Assembly (NCBI GenBank): GCA_900763885.1
Contig: CAAFLY010000267.1
Coordinates: 1-15,070 of the forward strand
Direction of reading: 5' to 3'
Source: Clostridia bacterium
GTDB taxonomy: Bacteria > Bacillota > Clostridia > Oscillospirales > CAG-272
DNA: 15,070 bases
The translations under genes were made by a program, and so were the position numbers. Positions 1-6,798 of this stretch are shown here, piece by piece. The first letter of the stretch is position 1; each line of letters starts with the position of its first letter. The notes below the pieces were generated by a model. That model was given only the letters and a program-made list of their open reading frames with translations, did no database searches and was not told the origin of the DNA.

Positions 1-92
1 GAAACGGCAGCGATCTCTCCTCCGCGGTGGCAAAGATCGAGGACAAGTGCAAGACGGCACTGGCGGACACCCTCTCCGCGCTGGGCGAATAA
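1..92 (+). CDS. C-terminal end of an unidentified protein, possibly an extracellular solute-binding protein (partial)
   Basis: An open frame enters from the left edge and ends at the TAA at 90-92. About 29 residues are visible, starting NGSDLSSAVAKIEDKC and ending in LGE. This amphipathic, Ala/Lys-rich tail resembles the last helix of family 1 ABC solute-binding proteins. That would fit the solute-binding lipoprotein starting 295 bp downstream, but the fragment is too short to assign firmly. A GC-rich hairpin follows the stop, so this is probably the last gene of its transcript. Seen: frame, stop, hairpin. Inferred: family. Confidence 0.5.
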   Translation, partial: NGSDLSSAVAKIEDKCKTALADTLSALGE

Positions 93-104
93 AACGGAAT
101 ACAG

Positions 105-141
105 AAGGCGGGAGTGCGTCACACGGCGCGGCTCCCGCTTT
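105..141 (+). terminator. Hairpin after the upstream gene, probable Rho-independent terminator
   Basis: AAGGCGGGAG (105-114) pairs with CTCCCGCTTT (132-141), including one G-U pair, around a 17-nt loop with a further GCG/CGC pairing. The following T-tract is weak (TTTGCCTTG), so efficiency is uncertain. The CTCCCG arm can pair instead with the CGGGAG of a ribosome-site-like sequence at 154-162. Confidence 0.5.
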
Positions 142-295
142 GCCTTGCGGAAACGGGAGGAGCGATATATGACGGAGCTTGATCCGGTATGGGGAGAATG
201 CTGTCTTCACGCGAAAATCATATATTCGGAACCTCCGGGGCGAAACCCTATGGATATAGACCGCGTTTTTTTTCGGCAAAATTGGCAGAGCATAC

Positions 296-324
296 TTGAC
301 AGAGGCGGGATTGTATGCTATACT
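296..324 (+). promoter_or_regulatory. Sigma-A promoter of the solute-binding lipoprotein gene
   Basis: TTGACA at 296-301, a 17-bp spacer, and TATACT at 319-324. TG at 316-317 makes it an extended -10 (TATGCTATACT). Predicted start is near 331, giving a leader of about 55 nt that contains an IclR-like palindrome. Confidence 0.85.
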
Positions 325-354
325 ATCCTCACCACCATATATTATGGAACAGAG

Positions 355-368
355 TTCGCAAATACGAA
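355..368. promoter_or_regulatory. Candidate IclR-family operator, site 1
   Basis: TTCGCAAATACGAA has TTCG/CGAA arms six bases apart. It matches the perfect palindrome TTCGTATATACGAA at 3446-3459 in the iclR promoter at 11 of 14 positions. It lies about 30 bp downstream of the -10 at 319-324 and upstream of the ribosome site, a position suited to repression by roadblock. That the local IclR protein binds it is inference. Confidence 0.55.
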
Positions 369-386
369 CGCGAAGGGAGAGGTACT

Positions 387-1853
387 ATGAAAAAGCTCAT
401 CACCATTCTGCTGCTTGCCGCGATGCTTACGGGTATCATGTCGGGATGTCAGCGCGAACAGACGGACAGCACGGAGCCGGAGAACACGCGCGAAACGGAA
501 TCGGAATCCACTGCGGCAGCGAAGCCGGACCTGATCGAAATGCGCAAGGACATAGAGGACGGTCTTCCGGCGACGGATATGAACGGCTTCTGTTTCCGGA
601 TGTATCTGTGGAGCGGCGATGCCGTGGACAGCTTTACGCCGGCGGAGCTGAATGGAGACATGGTCAACGACGCCGTATACAACCGGAAGATCGGACTGGA
701 GGAACGCTTCAATACCGTTCTGCGGGGAGACAATTCCGGAGAGGAGGGGAGCGTCAAGCATACGCGCGCGCTGAAAAACCTGATTCTGTCCGGCGACGAC
801 ACCTATCACCTGGCGCAGATGCACTCTATGGAAGGGCCCAGTCTGTCTATGGAAAACGGGCTGTACAATCTGCGGGAGGTACCGCACGTCGATCTGACCA
901 AGCCGTGGTGGCCGGAATTTATGGTGGAGGAATTGTCGTTCATGGGACAGCTGTACGTTTTCAACAATCAGCTCACCACCAATTTTATCGACGGCTCCAT
1001 TGTCTTCTTTTTCAACCGGGACCTGCTTGAGCAATATGATCTTGAAAATCCGTATGACATCATGGAAGCCGGCGCATGGACATATGACCGTATGGAGGCG
1101 CTGATCGCCGGGACCTATACGGATCTCAACGGTGACGGCGTCCGGGATGACGGGGACAGGTACGGCTATACGTCAAGAGGCATGTATCCCTATGAGATGA
1201 TCTCCTCGGATCTGTCCATTTTGGAAAAAACGGATACGGAGCTGTCTGTATCCTTCCGAAATGACCGTACGGTATCCTTTTTCGAAAAGCTCCTGCAGGT
1301 ATATTACAGCAACACCGACGTATACCTGTCCGACAAGGCGGGCGATCTGTTCGGCGCGGGACAGAGTGTCTTTGCGTTGGGAGGGCTCGGCATGATCGGC
1401 TCCACGTACCGCGATGTGGATATACGCATCGGTCTTCTGCCGCCTCCGAAGCTCGATGAAACACAGGCGGAGTATGTGGTATGTGGCGGACGGGATCTGT
1501 TCGGGATTCCGGCAACGGTGCGGGATGTGGAATATGTCGGGATCCTCACGGAGGCTCTGTCCGCGGAAGGCTACAAAAACGTGTATCCCAAATACTATGA
1601 GGAATCGCTTAAGGTGAAGTATCTCCGGGACGACACATATTGGGAGCAGGCGCAGAACACGCTGGACCGGATCGAAAGAAGCCTGACGCTGAATTTCTGG
1701 TATATGTACGGCAACTGGATTTTCTTCAACACAGCCAACGATCTATTGGGCAAAGGCTCGGCGGATTTCCTCTCCTACTGGGCAAAAAAGGAAAATGCCG
1801 CGCAGAAACAGGTGGACGATGTGTGTGCGTATTTTGCGGCGCATACCGACTGA
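387..1853 (+). CDS. Extracellular solute-binding lipoprotein, ABC transporter family 1
   Basis: A 488-residue protein with a lipoprotein signal: basic N-terminus MKK, a hydrophobic stretch, and a lipobox ending MSGC with the lipidated Cys at 21. A Thr/Glu/Ser-rich linker follows (about 22-46). The mature part carries features I know from clostridial family 1 sugar-binding proteins: KPWWPEFM (172-179), a FFFNRDLLEQYDLENPYD segment, GAWTYDRMEALI (229-240), and the calcium-loop-like DLNGDGVRDDGD (246-257). It should sit on the outer membrane face and deliver a carbohydrate to an ABC permease. No permease or ATPase gene is nearby, so its partner lies elsewhere. The start at 387 has GGGAGAGG just upstream (375-382) and follows the promoter at 296-324; in-frame starts farther upstream overlap the promoter. 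The TTCG-N6-CGAA element in its leader links it to the IclR gene. The ligand is unknown. Confidence 0.88.
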   Translation: MKKLITILLLAAMLTGIMSGCQREQTDSTEPENTRETESESTAAAKPDLIEMRKDIEDGLPATDMNGFCFRMYLWSGDAVDSFTPAELNGDMVNDAVYNRKIGLEERFNTVLRGDNSGEEGSVKHTRALKNLILSGDDTYHLAQMHSMEGPSLSMENGLYNLREVPHVDLTKPWWPEFMVEELSFMGQLYVFNNQLTTNFIDGSIVFFFNRDLLEQYDLENPYDIMEAGAWTYDRMEALIAGTYTDLNGDGVRDDGDRYGYTSRGMYPYEMISSDLSILEKTDTELSVSFRNDRTVSFFEKLLQVYYSNTDVYLSDKAGDLFGAGQSVFALGGLGMIGSTYRDVDIRIGLLPPPKLDETQAEYVVCGGRDLFGIPATVRDVEYVGILTEALSAEGYKNVYPKYYEESLKVKYLRDDTYWEQAQNTLDRIERSLTLNFWYMYGNWIFFNTANDLLGKGSADFLSYWAKKENAAQKQVDDVCAYFAAHTD

Positions 1854-1911
1854 ACGGCGGAAAAGGTGCGAAAAAGGGCGTATGACAGATGCCTGATACA
1901 GGAGGAAGGCT

Positions 1912-3420
1912 ATGAAAAACAGAAATCTGGTCAATATCTGCGCGGATTCAATGATTTACCTGCTGGAGGATGTGCTGACGAAGCCATATCTATCCCTGTC
2001 CGAAAAGAAAGACGCCGTCCGGACAGCGGCAGAGGAGCGGATCCCGGCATATTTCCATCGCCTGTTGTGCGGTACGGGAACGGACGGCATTTTGCTCAAT
2101 GTGAATTACGACCTGTCGTATATCCCGGTGCCCGGCTTTGATACGGCATGGCAGCGCGCCGACGGTACGCCCATTGCCTATGACGCGCCGGACTGCGTCG
2201 ATCACTGGGGAAGACTGTATGTCGCGGCGCATCAATGCGGTGTGGATCCTTTCCGGTACGCGATGGACGCCATTCGGAAGGAAGGCGGGGAGGTCTGGTT
2301 CTCTGTGCGGATGAACGATTATCATTATCTCCGCATTCCAAACGCGGTCTGTACGTTTTGGACGGAGCATCCGGAATACCGCGTCTCCGAAAACGGCGTG
2401 TTCGATTTTGCTCATTCCGAGGTACGGGAATATTATAAGGAATATATCTGCACACTCTGTCGGGAATACGCCATTGACGGACTGGAATGGGATATGATGC
2501 GCGGCAGCACCTATTTCGCAGGGCGCGTGACGGCGGAAAAGGAGGAGATCCTGACGGAATACCTCCGCGTCCTGCACGATGCGGTTCAGACGATCGCGCG
2601 GGAGAAACAACGGGAGACGCTGATCTACGCGCGCGTCTATTCCGATATTCCCGCCAATCGGGGCTGTGGTTTCGCCATTCCGAAATGGACCCAGAGCGGC
2701 GCCGCTGTCGTGGACGGATTGATTCTGTCCAACTTCCACAACCCGACCGATTTCGCCATTCCCTTCGCCGACTGGCAGGCGTGGATCGGCAATCCGGAGA
2801 TCCCGCTGCTTGCCGGGTGCGATTTTGCCGCCGCGTGTATTGCGTATAACAATCCGCTCAGACGGTCCGTGCGTATGGATGGCCCGGCGGTAAAGGGATT
2901 TGTGGCAGCGAATCACGCGCTTGGCGCACACGGCTTTTATCAGTTCAATCTCTTCATGACCGCAGGCGGTGCTGCACAGATCTGTACACCTGCGGAAGCG
3001 GAAAAGGGAGAACGGCGGCACATTCTCACGTTTCGGGATCCCGGTGAACCAGGCGTTTGTCCGATCCGGCTGATGCCGGGGGAGAGCCGTACGGTTTCCC
3101 TGCCGCTCGGAAGGATCCCCCAAAAAGGGAGCGCGTCCGTTCTGATCGGCTGTACGGAAAACGCGCCGGTTTCGATCGCGGTGAACGGCGTCCCGGTGCC
3201 GGAATACCGGAGGACGGATACCTCGTCCGCCTATGAGAACGCAGCGGTGTCGTATACCGTTGTGGAGCGGCTTGAGGAGGTAGCACCGTACTTTCAGCGC
3301 ACACAGGGGCTATTGCGGCTCACAGACGGAGAGAATCAAATCACAATCGGCAATCCATCCGCGGATCCGCAGAGCGTGCTGTGGGTGGAGGTGGATATAG
3401 ACGCGGCGTGTGTCGGTTGA
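1912..3420 (+). CDS. Glycoside-hydrolase-like (GHL10/TIM-barrel type) cytoplasmic protein, function unknown
   Basis: A 502-residue protein without signal peptide or membrane segment, so cytoplasmic. The ribosome site AGGAGG (1900-1905) sits 6 nt before the ATG. The first ~360 residues look like a TIM barrel of the glycosyl-hydrolase-like group: the strand DGILLNVNYD (58-67), VWFSVRMNDYH (128-138), and DGLEWDMMRG (189-198), resembling the DGLxLDxxR strand-end motif of GHL10-type proteins, where E192 and D194 are candidate catalytic acids. From about 375 the sequence turns beta-rich (TVSLPLGRIP, SIAVNGVPVP), like an accessory beta-sandwich. It lies 58 bp after the lipoprotein gene with no promoter or terminator between, so it is probably cotranscribed. 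The context suggests action on an imported oligosaccharide or uronate derivative. A precise family and substrate cannot be given. Its stop codon overlaps the -35 of the next promoter. Confidence 0.8.
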   Translation: MKNRNLVNICADSMIYLLEDVLTKPYLSLSEKKDAVRTAAEERIPAYFHRLLCGTGTDGILLNVNYDLSYIPVPGFDTAWQRADGTPIAYDAPDCVDHWGRLYVAAHQCGVDPFRYAMDAIRKEGGEVWFSVRMNDYHYLRIPNAVCTFWTEHPEYRVSENGVFDFAHSEVREYYKEYICTLCREYAIDGLEWDMMRGSTYFAGRVTAEKEEILTEYLRVLHDAVQTIAREKQRETLIYARVYSDIPANRGCGFAIPKWTQSGAAVVDGLILSNFHNPTDFAIPFADWQAWIGNPEIPLLAGCDFAAACIAYNNPLRRSVRMDGPAVKGFVAANHALGAHGFYQFNLFMTAGGAAQICTPAEAEKGERRHILTFRDPGEPGVCPIRLMPGESRTVSLPLGRIPQKGSASVLIGCTENAPVSIAVNGVPVPEYRRTDTSSAYENAAVSYTVVERLEEVAPYFQRTQGLLRLTDGENQITIGNPSADPQSVLWVEVDIDAACVG

Positions 3421-3445
3421 CTTTTGCCACGCGGTATGATATAAT
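3417..3445 (+). promoter_or_regulatory. Sigma-A promoter of the iclR-aldolase operon
   Basis: TTGACT at 3417-3422, a 17-bp spacer, and TATAAT at 3440-3445, with an extended -10 TATGATATAAT. The -35 overlaps the stop codon of the upstream gene (3418-3420). The 14-bp palindrome starts on the base right after the -10. Confidence 0.85.
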
Positions 3446-3459
3446 TTCGTATATACGAA
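3446..3459. promoter_or_regulatory. Candidate IclR-family operator, site 2 (autoregulatory)
   Basis: TTCGTATATACGAA is a perfect 14-bp palindrome immediately downstream of the -10 TATAAT, covering the expected transcription start. A bound dimer would block RNA polymerase. IclR-family proteins usually repress their own genes from such sites. The same arms recur at 355-368. Confidence 0.65.
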
Positions 3460-3479
3460 CAAAAAGTGAGGAAAGTATC

Positions 3480-4292
3480 ATGAACCATTCCGCGATCCGC
3501 GTTCTGATGGCGCTGGAGCTGTTCGCAGAGGCGGACACACCGCTGACGATCAGTGATGTGAGCACACGCCTGCAGATTCCGAAAACGAGCGCGTTTGATA
3601 TTGTGAATATTCTTGCAGAGCGGCGGTATATTCTTCGGGACAACGATCGCGCGAAAACCTACGTGATCGGTCCCAAAGCCTATCAGGTGGGGCGTGCCTA
3701 TCTGGAGAAGAACGATTTGTACAGCCTTGTCCATCCGTCTCTCGTCGCGATGAAGGAGAAAATCGGGGAAACCTGTTATCTGGCGATCGAGGAGGGCGGC
3801 AGCCTGTTCTATCTGGATAAGGTGGAGAGCGATTCCCCGATACGTGCCTCGCGCGCGGTGGGTTCACGGAATTATCTGCACTGTACCGGTCTCGGAAAAG
3901 CGATCCTTGCCGGGTATCCGGCGGAGAGAGTGGAGAAAATCATCGCGCAGGGGCTCCCGTATTGTACGGAGAACACCATCACCACGCCGTCCGGACTGCA
4001 CGGGGAGCTGGAGCGGATTCGAAAACGCGGATATTCCATTGACAACGGAGAGGACAATCCCTATATCCGTTGTGTCGCCGCGCCAATCCGGAACGACAGC
4101 GGGGAAGTGATTGCCGCAATCAGCGTTTCCATGCTGTCTGCCGCGTTTACGGAAGAGCACAGTGCGGACGCGGTGGATATTGTATGTCGGGAGGCGCTGC
4201 TCCTGTCGCATCGGATCGGATACCGTGGTGAAAAGCTGTACGCGGACCGCGCGGAGGGGATCGATACCGAAAAGGTAGAGGATCATGTATGA
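3480..4292 (+). CDS. IclR-family transcriptional regulator (KdgR-like)
   Basis: A 270-residue protein of typical IclR length. Residues ~5-65 form the winged helix-turn-helix: ALELFAEADTPLTISDVS, then LQIPKTSAFDIVNILAERRY as the recognition region. The C-terminal effector domain shows HCTGLGKAILAG (134-145) and GYSIDNGEDNPYIRCVAAPI (184-203), the segment that is GYAxDxxE...G(I/V)xCVAAPI in the family. The start at 3480 is chosen because GAGGAAAG (3468-3475) precedes it and the promoter and operator lie just upstream; longer in-frame starts would lie before the promoter. Its stop overlaps the next gene's start by 8 bp, so regulator and aldolase are coupled. Family members next to KDPG aldolases commonly sense 2-keto-3-deoxygluconate or related sugar acids, but the effector here is inferred. 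It probably binds the palindromes at 355-368 and 3446-3459. Confidence 0.92.
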   Translation: MNHSAIRVLMALELFAEADTPLTISDVSTRLQIPKTSAFDIVNILAERRYILRDNDRAKTYVIGPKAYQVGRAYLEKNDLYSLVHPSLVAMKEKIGETCYLAIEEGGSLFYLDKVESDSPIRASRAVGSRNYLHCTGLGKAILAGYPAERVEKIIAQGLPYCTENTITTPSGLHGELERIRKRGYSIDNGEDNPYIRCVAAPIRNDSGEVIAAISVSMLSAAFTEEHSADAVDIVCREALLLSHRIGYRGEKLYADRAEGIDTEKVEDHV

Positions 4293-4932
4293 GGAAACCA
4301 TCAATACGATTGAAGCCAAAAAGTGTATTGTGATTCTGCGGGGAATCGACACACAGGATCTGGCGGAAACCATGGAAGCGTTGTATGAAGGCGGGATTCG
4401 GCTTGTCGAGATCACCTTTGATCAGACAGGAAGGGTGTCGGATATGGAAACGGCACGAAATATCGCGTGGGCAGTCGGGCGATACGCGGGTCGGATGACG
4501 ATCGGCGGCGGTACGGTCCTGACAAAAGCCCAACTCACCCTGCTATGTGATGCGGGCGGCGCGTTCGCGATCTCACCGCACACGGAGGAAAGCCTGATCG
4601 CGGAAGCACGCACGGCAGGACTGGTATCGATTCCGGGAGCCATGTCGGTGACGGAAATTGAGAAAGCTTATCACGCGGGCGCGGATTATGTAAAGGTATT
4701 CCCGGCGGGTGCTCTGGGACCATCGTTTTTTCACGCGCTGCAAGGACCGCTGCCGCACAGAAAGCTCCTTGCCGTGGGCGGGATTACCCCTGCGGATGTT
4801 CCCGCCTATCGCGCTTCCGGCGCGTTTGGATTCGCTGTCGGCAGCGCGGTCGCCAATGGGGCATGGGCATCCGGTCATGCGTATGAGCGTATCCGCGCTT
4901 CTGCCGCCGCCTTTGCCGCGCTGTGCGAGTGA
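4285..4932 (+). CDS. eda: 2-dehydro-3-deoxy-phosphogluconate / 4-hydroxy-2-oxoglutarate aldolase (KDPG/KHG aldolase)
   Basis: A 215-residue class I aldolase of normal length. It should cleave 2-keto-3-deoxy-6-phosphogluconate to pyruvate and glyceraldehyde 3-phosphate, the last step of Entner-Doudoroff-type and uronate degradation, in the cytoplasm. Visible motifs are LVEITF with catalytic Glu42, GGGTVLT (74-80), FAISP (94-98), SIPGAMSVTE (115-124), DYVKVFPA with Schiff-base Lys137, and the phosphate-binding VGGITPADVPAY (164-175). A weak ribosome site, AGAGGA, lies inside the end of iclR, whose last 8 bp overlap this gene. A KDG kinase and dehydratases would be expected in the pathway but are absent here. 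The exact substrate (KDPG, KDPGal or KHG) cannot be told from sequence. No clear terminator follows, so some transcripts may run into the ligase gene. Confidence 0.9.
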   Translation: MYEETINTIEAKKCIVILRGIDTQDLAETMEALYEGGIRLVEITFDQTGRVSDMETARNIAWAVGRYAGRMTIGGGTVLTKAQLTLLCDAGGAFAISPHTEESLIAEARTAGLVSIPGAMSVTEIEKAYHAGADYVKVFPAGALGPSFFHALQGPLPHRKLLAVGGITPADVPAYRASGAFGFAVGSAVANGAWASGHAYERIRASAAAFAALCE

Positions 4933-4966
4933 CCCACCAAATATGGTCTGTCCGGGAAATCGAGCC

Positions 4967-4995
4967 TTGATTTCTTCCCTCATTTATGCTATACT
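4967..4995 (+). promoter_or_regulatory. Sigma-A promoter of the CofE-like gene
   Basis: TTGATT at 4967-4972, a 17-bp spacer, and TATACT at 4990-4995, preceded by TATGC, so the -10 region (TATGCTATACTAT) is identical to that of the promoter at 296-324. Predicted start is near 5002. No IclR-like palindrome is present. Confidence 0.75.
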
Positions 4996-5050
4996 ATACC
5001 TATCTCCCCCGCAGGTGGGCATTTTTTGTGAAATAAAGGAAGCAATCGAT

Positions 5051-6241
5051 ATGGAAAGACGTACCGGCACTGTATCTCGGGGCATCCGTTGTCCCATCAT
5101 CCGCAAGGGAGACGATCTTTGCGAAATTGTCACCGACAGCGTTCTCGAAGCGGCGCGCGCGGAGGGCTTTTCGCTCCGTGACCGCGACGTGATCGCCATG
5201 ACGGAATCCATTGTGGCGCGCGCGCAGGGCAACTACGCGACTGTGGCGGACATTGCCGCGGATGTAAAGAAAAAGCTCGGCGGCGGGACCATCGGCGTGA
5301 TTTTCCCGATCCTGTCCCGCAACCGTTTCGCCATTTGCCTGCGCGGTATTGCTGCCGGCGCGAAGAAGGTCGTCCTGATGCTCAGCTATCCCTCCGATGA
5401 GGTGGGCAACGAGCTGGTCTCCTACGATCAGCTGGACGAGGCGGGGATCAACCCGTACAGCGATGTGCTGACGCTGGAGCGGTACCGCGCTCTGTTCGGA
5501 GACAACAGACACCCGTTCACCGGCATGGACTACGTCGGATACTACGAAAGCCTGATCCGGGAATCCGGCGCGGAAGCGGAGATCCTCTTTGCCAACCGCC
5601 CGCAAACCATCCTCCAGTACGCGAAAAATATCCTGACCTGCGACATCCACACCCGTGCGAGAACGAAACGGCTCCTGAAAGCGGCGGGCGCCGAGGTGGT
5701 GTGCGGACTGGACGACATCCTCTCCGAGAGTGTGAACGGCAGCGGCTACAACGAAAATTTCGGTCTGCTCGGCTCCAACAAATCGACGGAGGACACCGTG
5801 AAGCTCTTCCCGCGCGACGCACAGGGACTGGTGGAGAGCATACAGCAGCGGATCCTCGAGAAAACCGGGTGCCACGTCGAGGTGATGGTCTACGGCGACG
5901 GCGCGTTCAAGGATCCGGTCGGGAAGATCTGGGAGCTGGCGGATCCGTGTGTATCCCCGGCATTCACGGAGGGGCTGAACGGCACGCCGAACGAGCTGAA
6001 GCTCAAATACTTAGCCGACAACGATTTCAGCGCACTGTCCGGTGAAGCGCTCCGCGACGCGATTTCCGCGCGTATCCGGGAGAAAAAGGATAATCTCACA
6101 GGAGACATGACCTCGCAGGGCACCACACCGCGCCGCCTGACCGACCTGATCGGCTCTCTCTGCGATCTGACCAGCGGCTCCGGCGACAAAGGAACTCCGG
6201 TCGTTCTGGTGCAGGGATATTTCGACAACTACACGAACTGA
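5051..6241 (+). CDS. CofE-like protein, coenzyme F420-0:L-glutamate ligase family
   Basis: A 396-residue protein matching the pattern I know for clostridial F420_ligase-domain proteins. It opens with SRGIRCPIIRKGDDL (9-23), then DRDVIAMTESIVARAQG (44-60), which corresponds to the GDVLVVAxKIVSKAEG region of CofE, and later LLGSNKSTEDTVKLFPRD and VMVYGDGAFKDPVGKIWELA. Genuine CofE adds gamma-linked glutamates to F420-0 using GTP. This version is considerably longer than the roughly 250-residue archaeal enzyme, and most gut Clostridia are not known to make F420, so it may ligate an amino acid to another acceptor. The start at 5051 follows AAAGGAAG (5036-5043) and the promoter at 4967-4995; the open frame upstream overlaps the aldolase gene. 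A strong hairpin terminator directly follows, so the gene is monocistronic. Family call is good; function is unknown. Confidence 0.85.
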   Translation: MERRTGTVSRGIRCPIIRKGDDLCEIVTDSVLEAARAEGFSLRDRDVIAMTESIVARAQGNYATVADIAADVKKKLGGGTIGVIFPILSRNRFAICLRGIAAGAKKVVLMLSYPSDEVGNELVSYDQLDEAGINPYSDVLTLERYRALFGDNRHPFTGMDYVGYYESLIRESGAEAEILFANRPQTILQYAKNILTCDIHTRARTKRLLKAAGAEVVCGLDDILSESVNGSGYNENFGLLGSNKSTEDTVKLFPRDAQGLVESIQQRILEKTGCHVEVMVYGDGAFKDPVGKIWELADPCVSPAFTEGLNGTPNELKLKYLADNDFSALSGEALRDAISARIREKKDNLTGDMTSQGTTPRRLTDLIGSLCDLTSGSGDKGTPVVLVQGYFDNYTN

Positions 6242-6250
6242 AGCACAAAA

Positions 6251-6300
6251 AAACGGATCCGCTCCGGGACAATCTCCTGGAAACGGATCCGTTTCTGTTT
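6251..6300 (+). terminator. Strong bidirectional Rho-independent terminator
   Basis: AAACGGATCCG (6251-6261) and CGGATCCGTTT (6284-6294) are perfectly complementary. Inside them TCCGGGA and TCCTGGA pair with one G-U around the loop CAATC. T-rich sequence follows, and an A-run precedes it (6246-6253), so it can also stop minus-strand transcripts. Confidence 0.88.
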
Positions 6301-6308
6301 GGCGTACA

Positions 6309-6344
6309 ACGTACACTCAGCGTACCCTACGCTAAGCCGTACGT
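6309..6344. repeat. Nested inverted repeat built on CGTAC/GCGTA words
   Basis: The inner hairpin AGCGTA-CCC-TACGCT (6319-6333) sits inside outer arms ACGTAC (6309-6314) and GTACGT (6339-6344). Two more GTAC words lie just to the left (6304-6314). There is no T-tract, so it is not an ordinary terminator. It could fold in RNA of either strand or be a protein-binding site. Confidence 0.6.
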
Positions 6345-6763
6345 CTTTCGCGCGGAAAGGCTGGGGATAGGGGGCTTTTGACGCAAAAGAATCCCTTGGA
6401 GCAGCAATTTTCTTTATGCCCCTCTTGGCACCGCGTAATCGTAAAGAAGCGTGCTTGATTTCATGAAGCTGTCACACCTTTTTTGTGGTATAGATGTGTC
6501 CGCGCGCGACAGACGCATAAAGCGGTCTCTTTTGGGGACAGTATACCATATCCCCGCGCGGATTGCCAGTGGGTTGTGCGGGTTTGCGCGCATAATTTCC
6601 GGTAGATGCGCGTCTACGGGAAAACGCTGCTGCGGGGCTGTTTTGGCGCCGGTTGGGGGATGTCGAAATAACCGAAAAAATCCGGAGGGGCGGTGGTAAA
6701 ACCGTGATATGCGCCAACACCGATGGGCAATGTTAATTTTCGGAAAAGAATCCGTCCGGCATC
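6345..6763. other. Intergenic region without a convincing protein gene
   Basis: About 420 bp. The open frames on both strands are short, lack ribosome sites, and have arginine/cysteine-rich compositions unlike proteins. Contents: the possible minus-strand promoter at 6540-6569, a small TGCC-CCTCTT-GGCA hairpin (6417-6430), and the approach to the SGNH operon promoter. No insertion-sequence ends or direct repeats suggesting a mobile element were seen. Confidence 0.5.
6540..6569 (-). promoter_or_regulatory. Possible minus-strand promoter
   Basis: On the minus strand, CTGGCA (6564-6569) is followed by an 18-bp spacer and TATACT (6540-6545), with TGG making an extended -10. The -10 lies between GGGGA (6534-6538) and TCCCC (6551-6555), an inverted repeat that could be an operator. 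The -35 is only a 4/6 match. Confidence 0.35.
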
Positions 6764-6792
6764 TTGACACCGACGAAAAATGACAGTAAGAT
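6764..6792 (+). promoter_or_regulatory. Promoter of the SGNH hydrolase-DUF4358 operon
   Basis: Perfect TTGACA (6764-6769), a 17-bp spacer, and TAAGAT (6787-6792), a 4/6 -10. The AT-rich TATATAG follows. Predicted start is near 6799, leaving an untranslated leader of about 190 nt. Confidence 0.6.
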
Positions 6793-6798
6793 TATATA

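Larger units (their letters stand above)
6244..6533 (-). ncRNA. Possible minus-strand non-coding RNA (promoter to terminator, no convincing ORF)
   Basis: A minus-strand promoter-like sequence at 6540-6569 could start an RNA near 6533. It would run through the nested inverted repeat at 6309-6344 and stop at the bidirectional terminator (6251-6294), where the minus strand ends in a run of seven U. Expected length is about 290 nt. The only short frame worth noting is a 16-codon peptide, MKSSTLLYDYAVPRGA (minus, 6413-6463), with AAAGGTG about 12 nt before it. No known RNA family is recognised. The whole unit is inference from signals at its two ends. Confidence 0.3.

Noticed and set aside
169..390. 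A 73-codon frame with a strong ribosome site upstream of the lipoprotein gene
   Set aside because: It overlaps the next gene's promoter and start codon, has no recognisable protein character, and ends inside the lipoprotein gene. It is kept only as a finding.
5005..5030. Small terminator or attenuator between the CofE-like gene's promoter and its start
   Set aside because: CCC and GGG near a T-run form at most three pairs, too weak to support.
6414..6770. Minus- and plus-strand frames of 80-120 codons in the 6.4-6.8 kb gap
   Set aside because: Arg/Cys/Pro-rich, no ribosome sites, overlapping each other; more likely non-coding.
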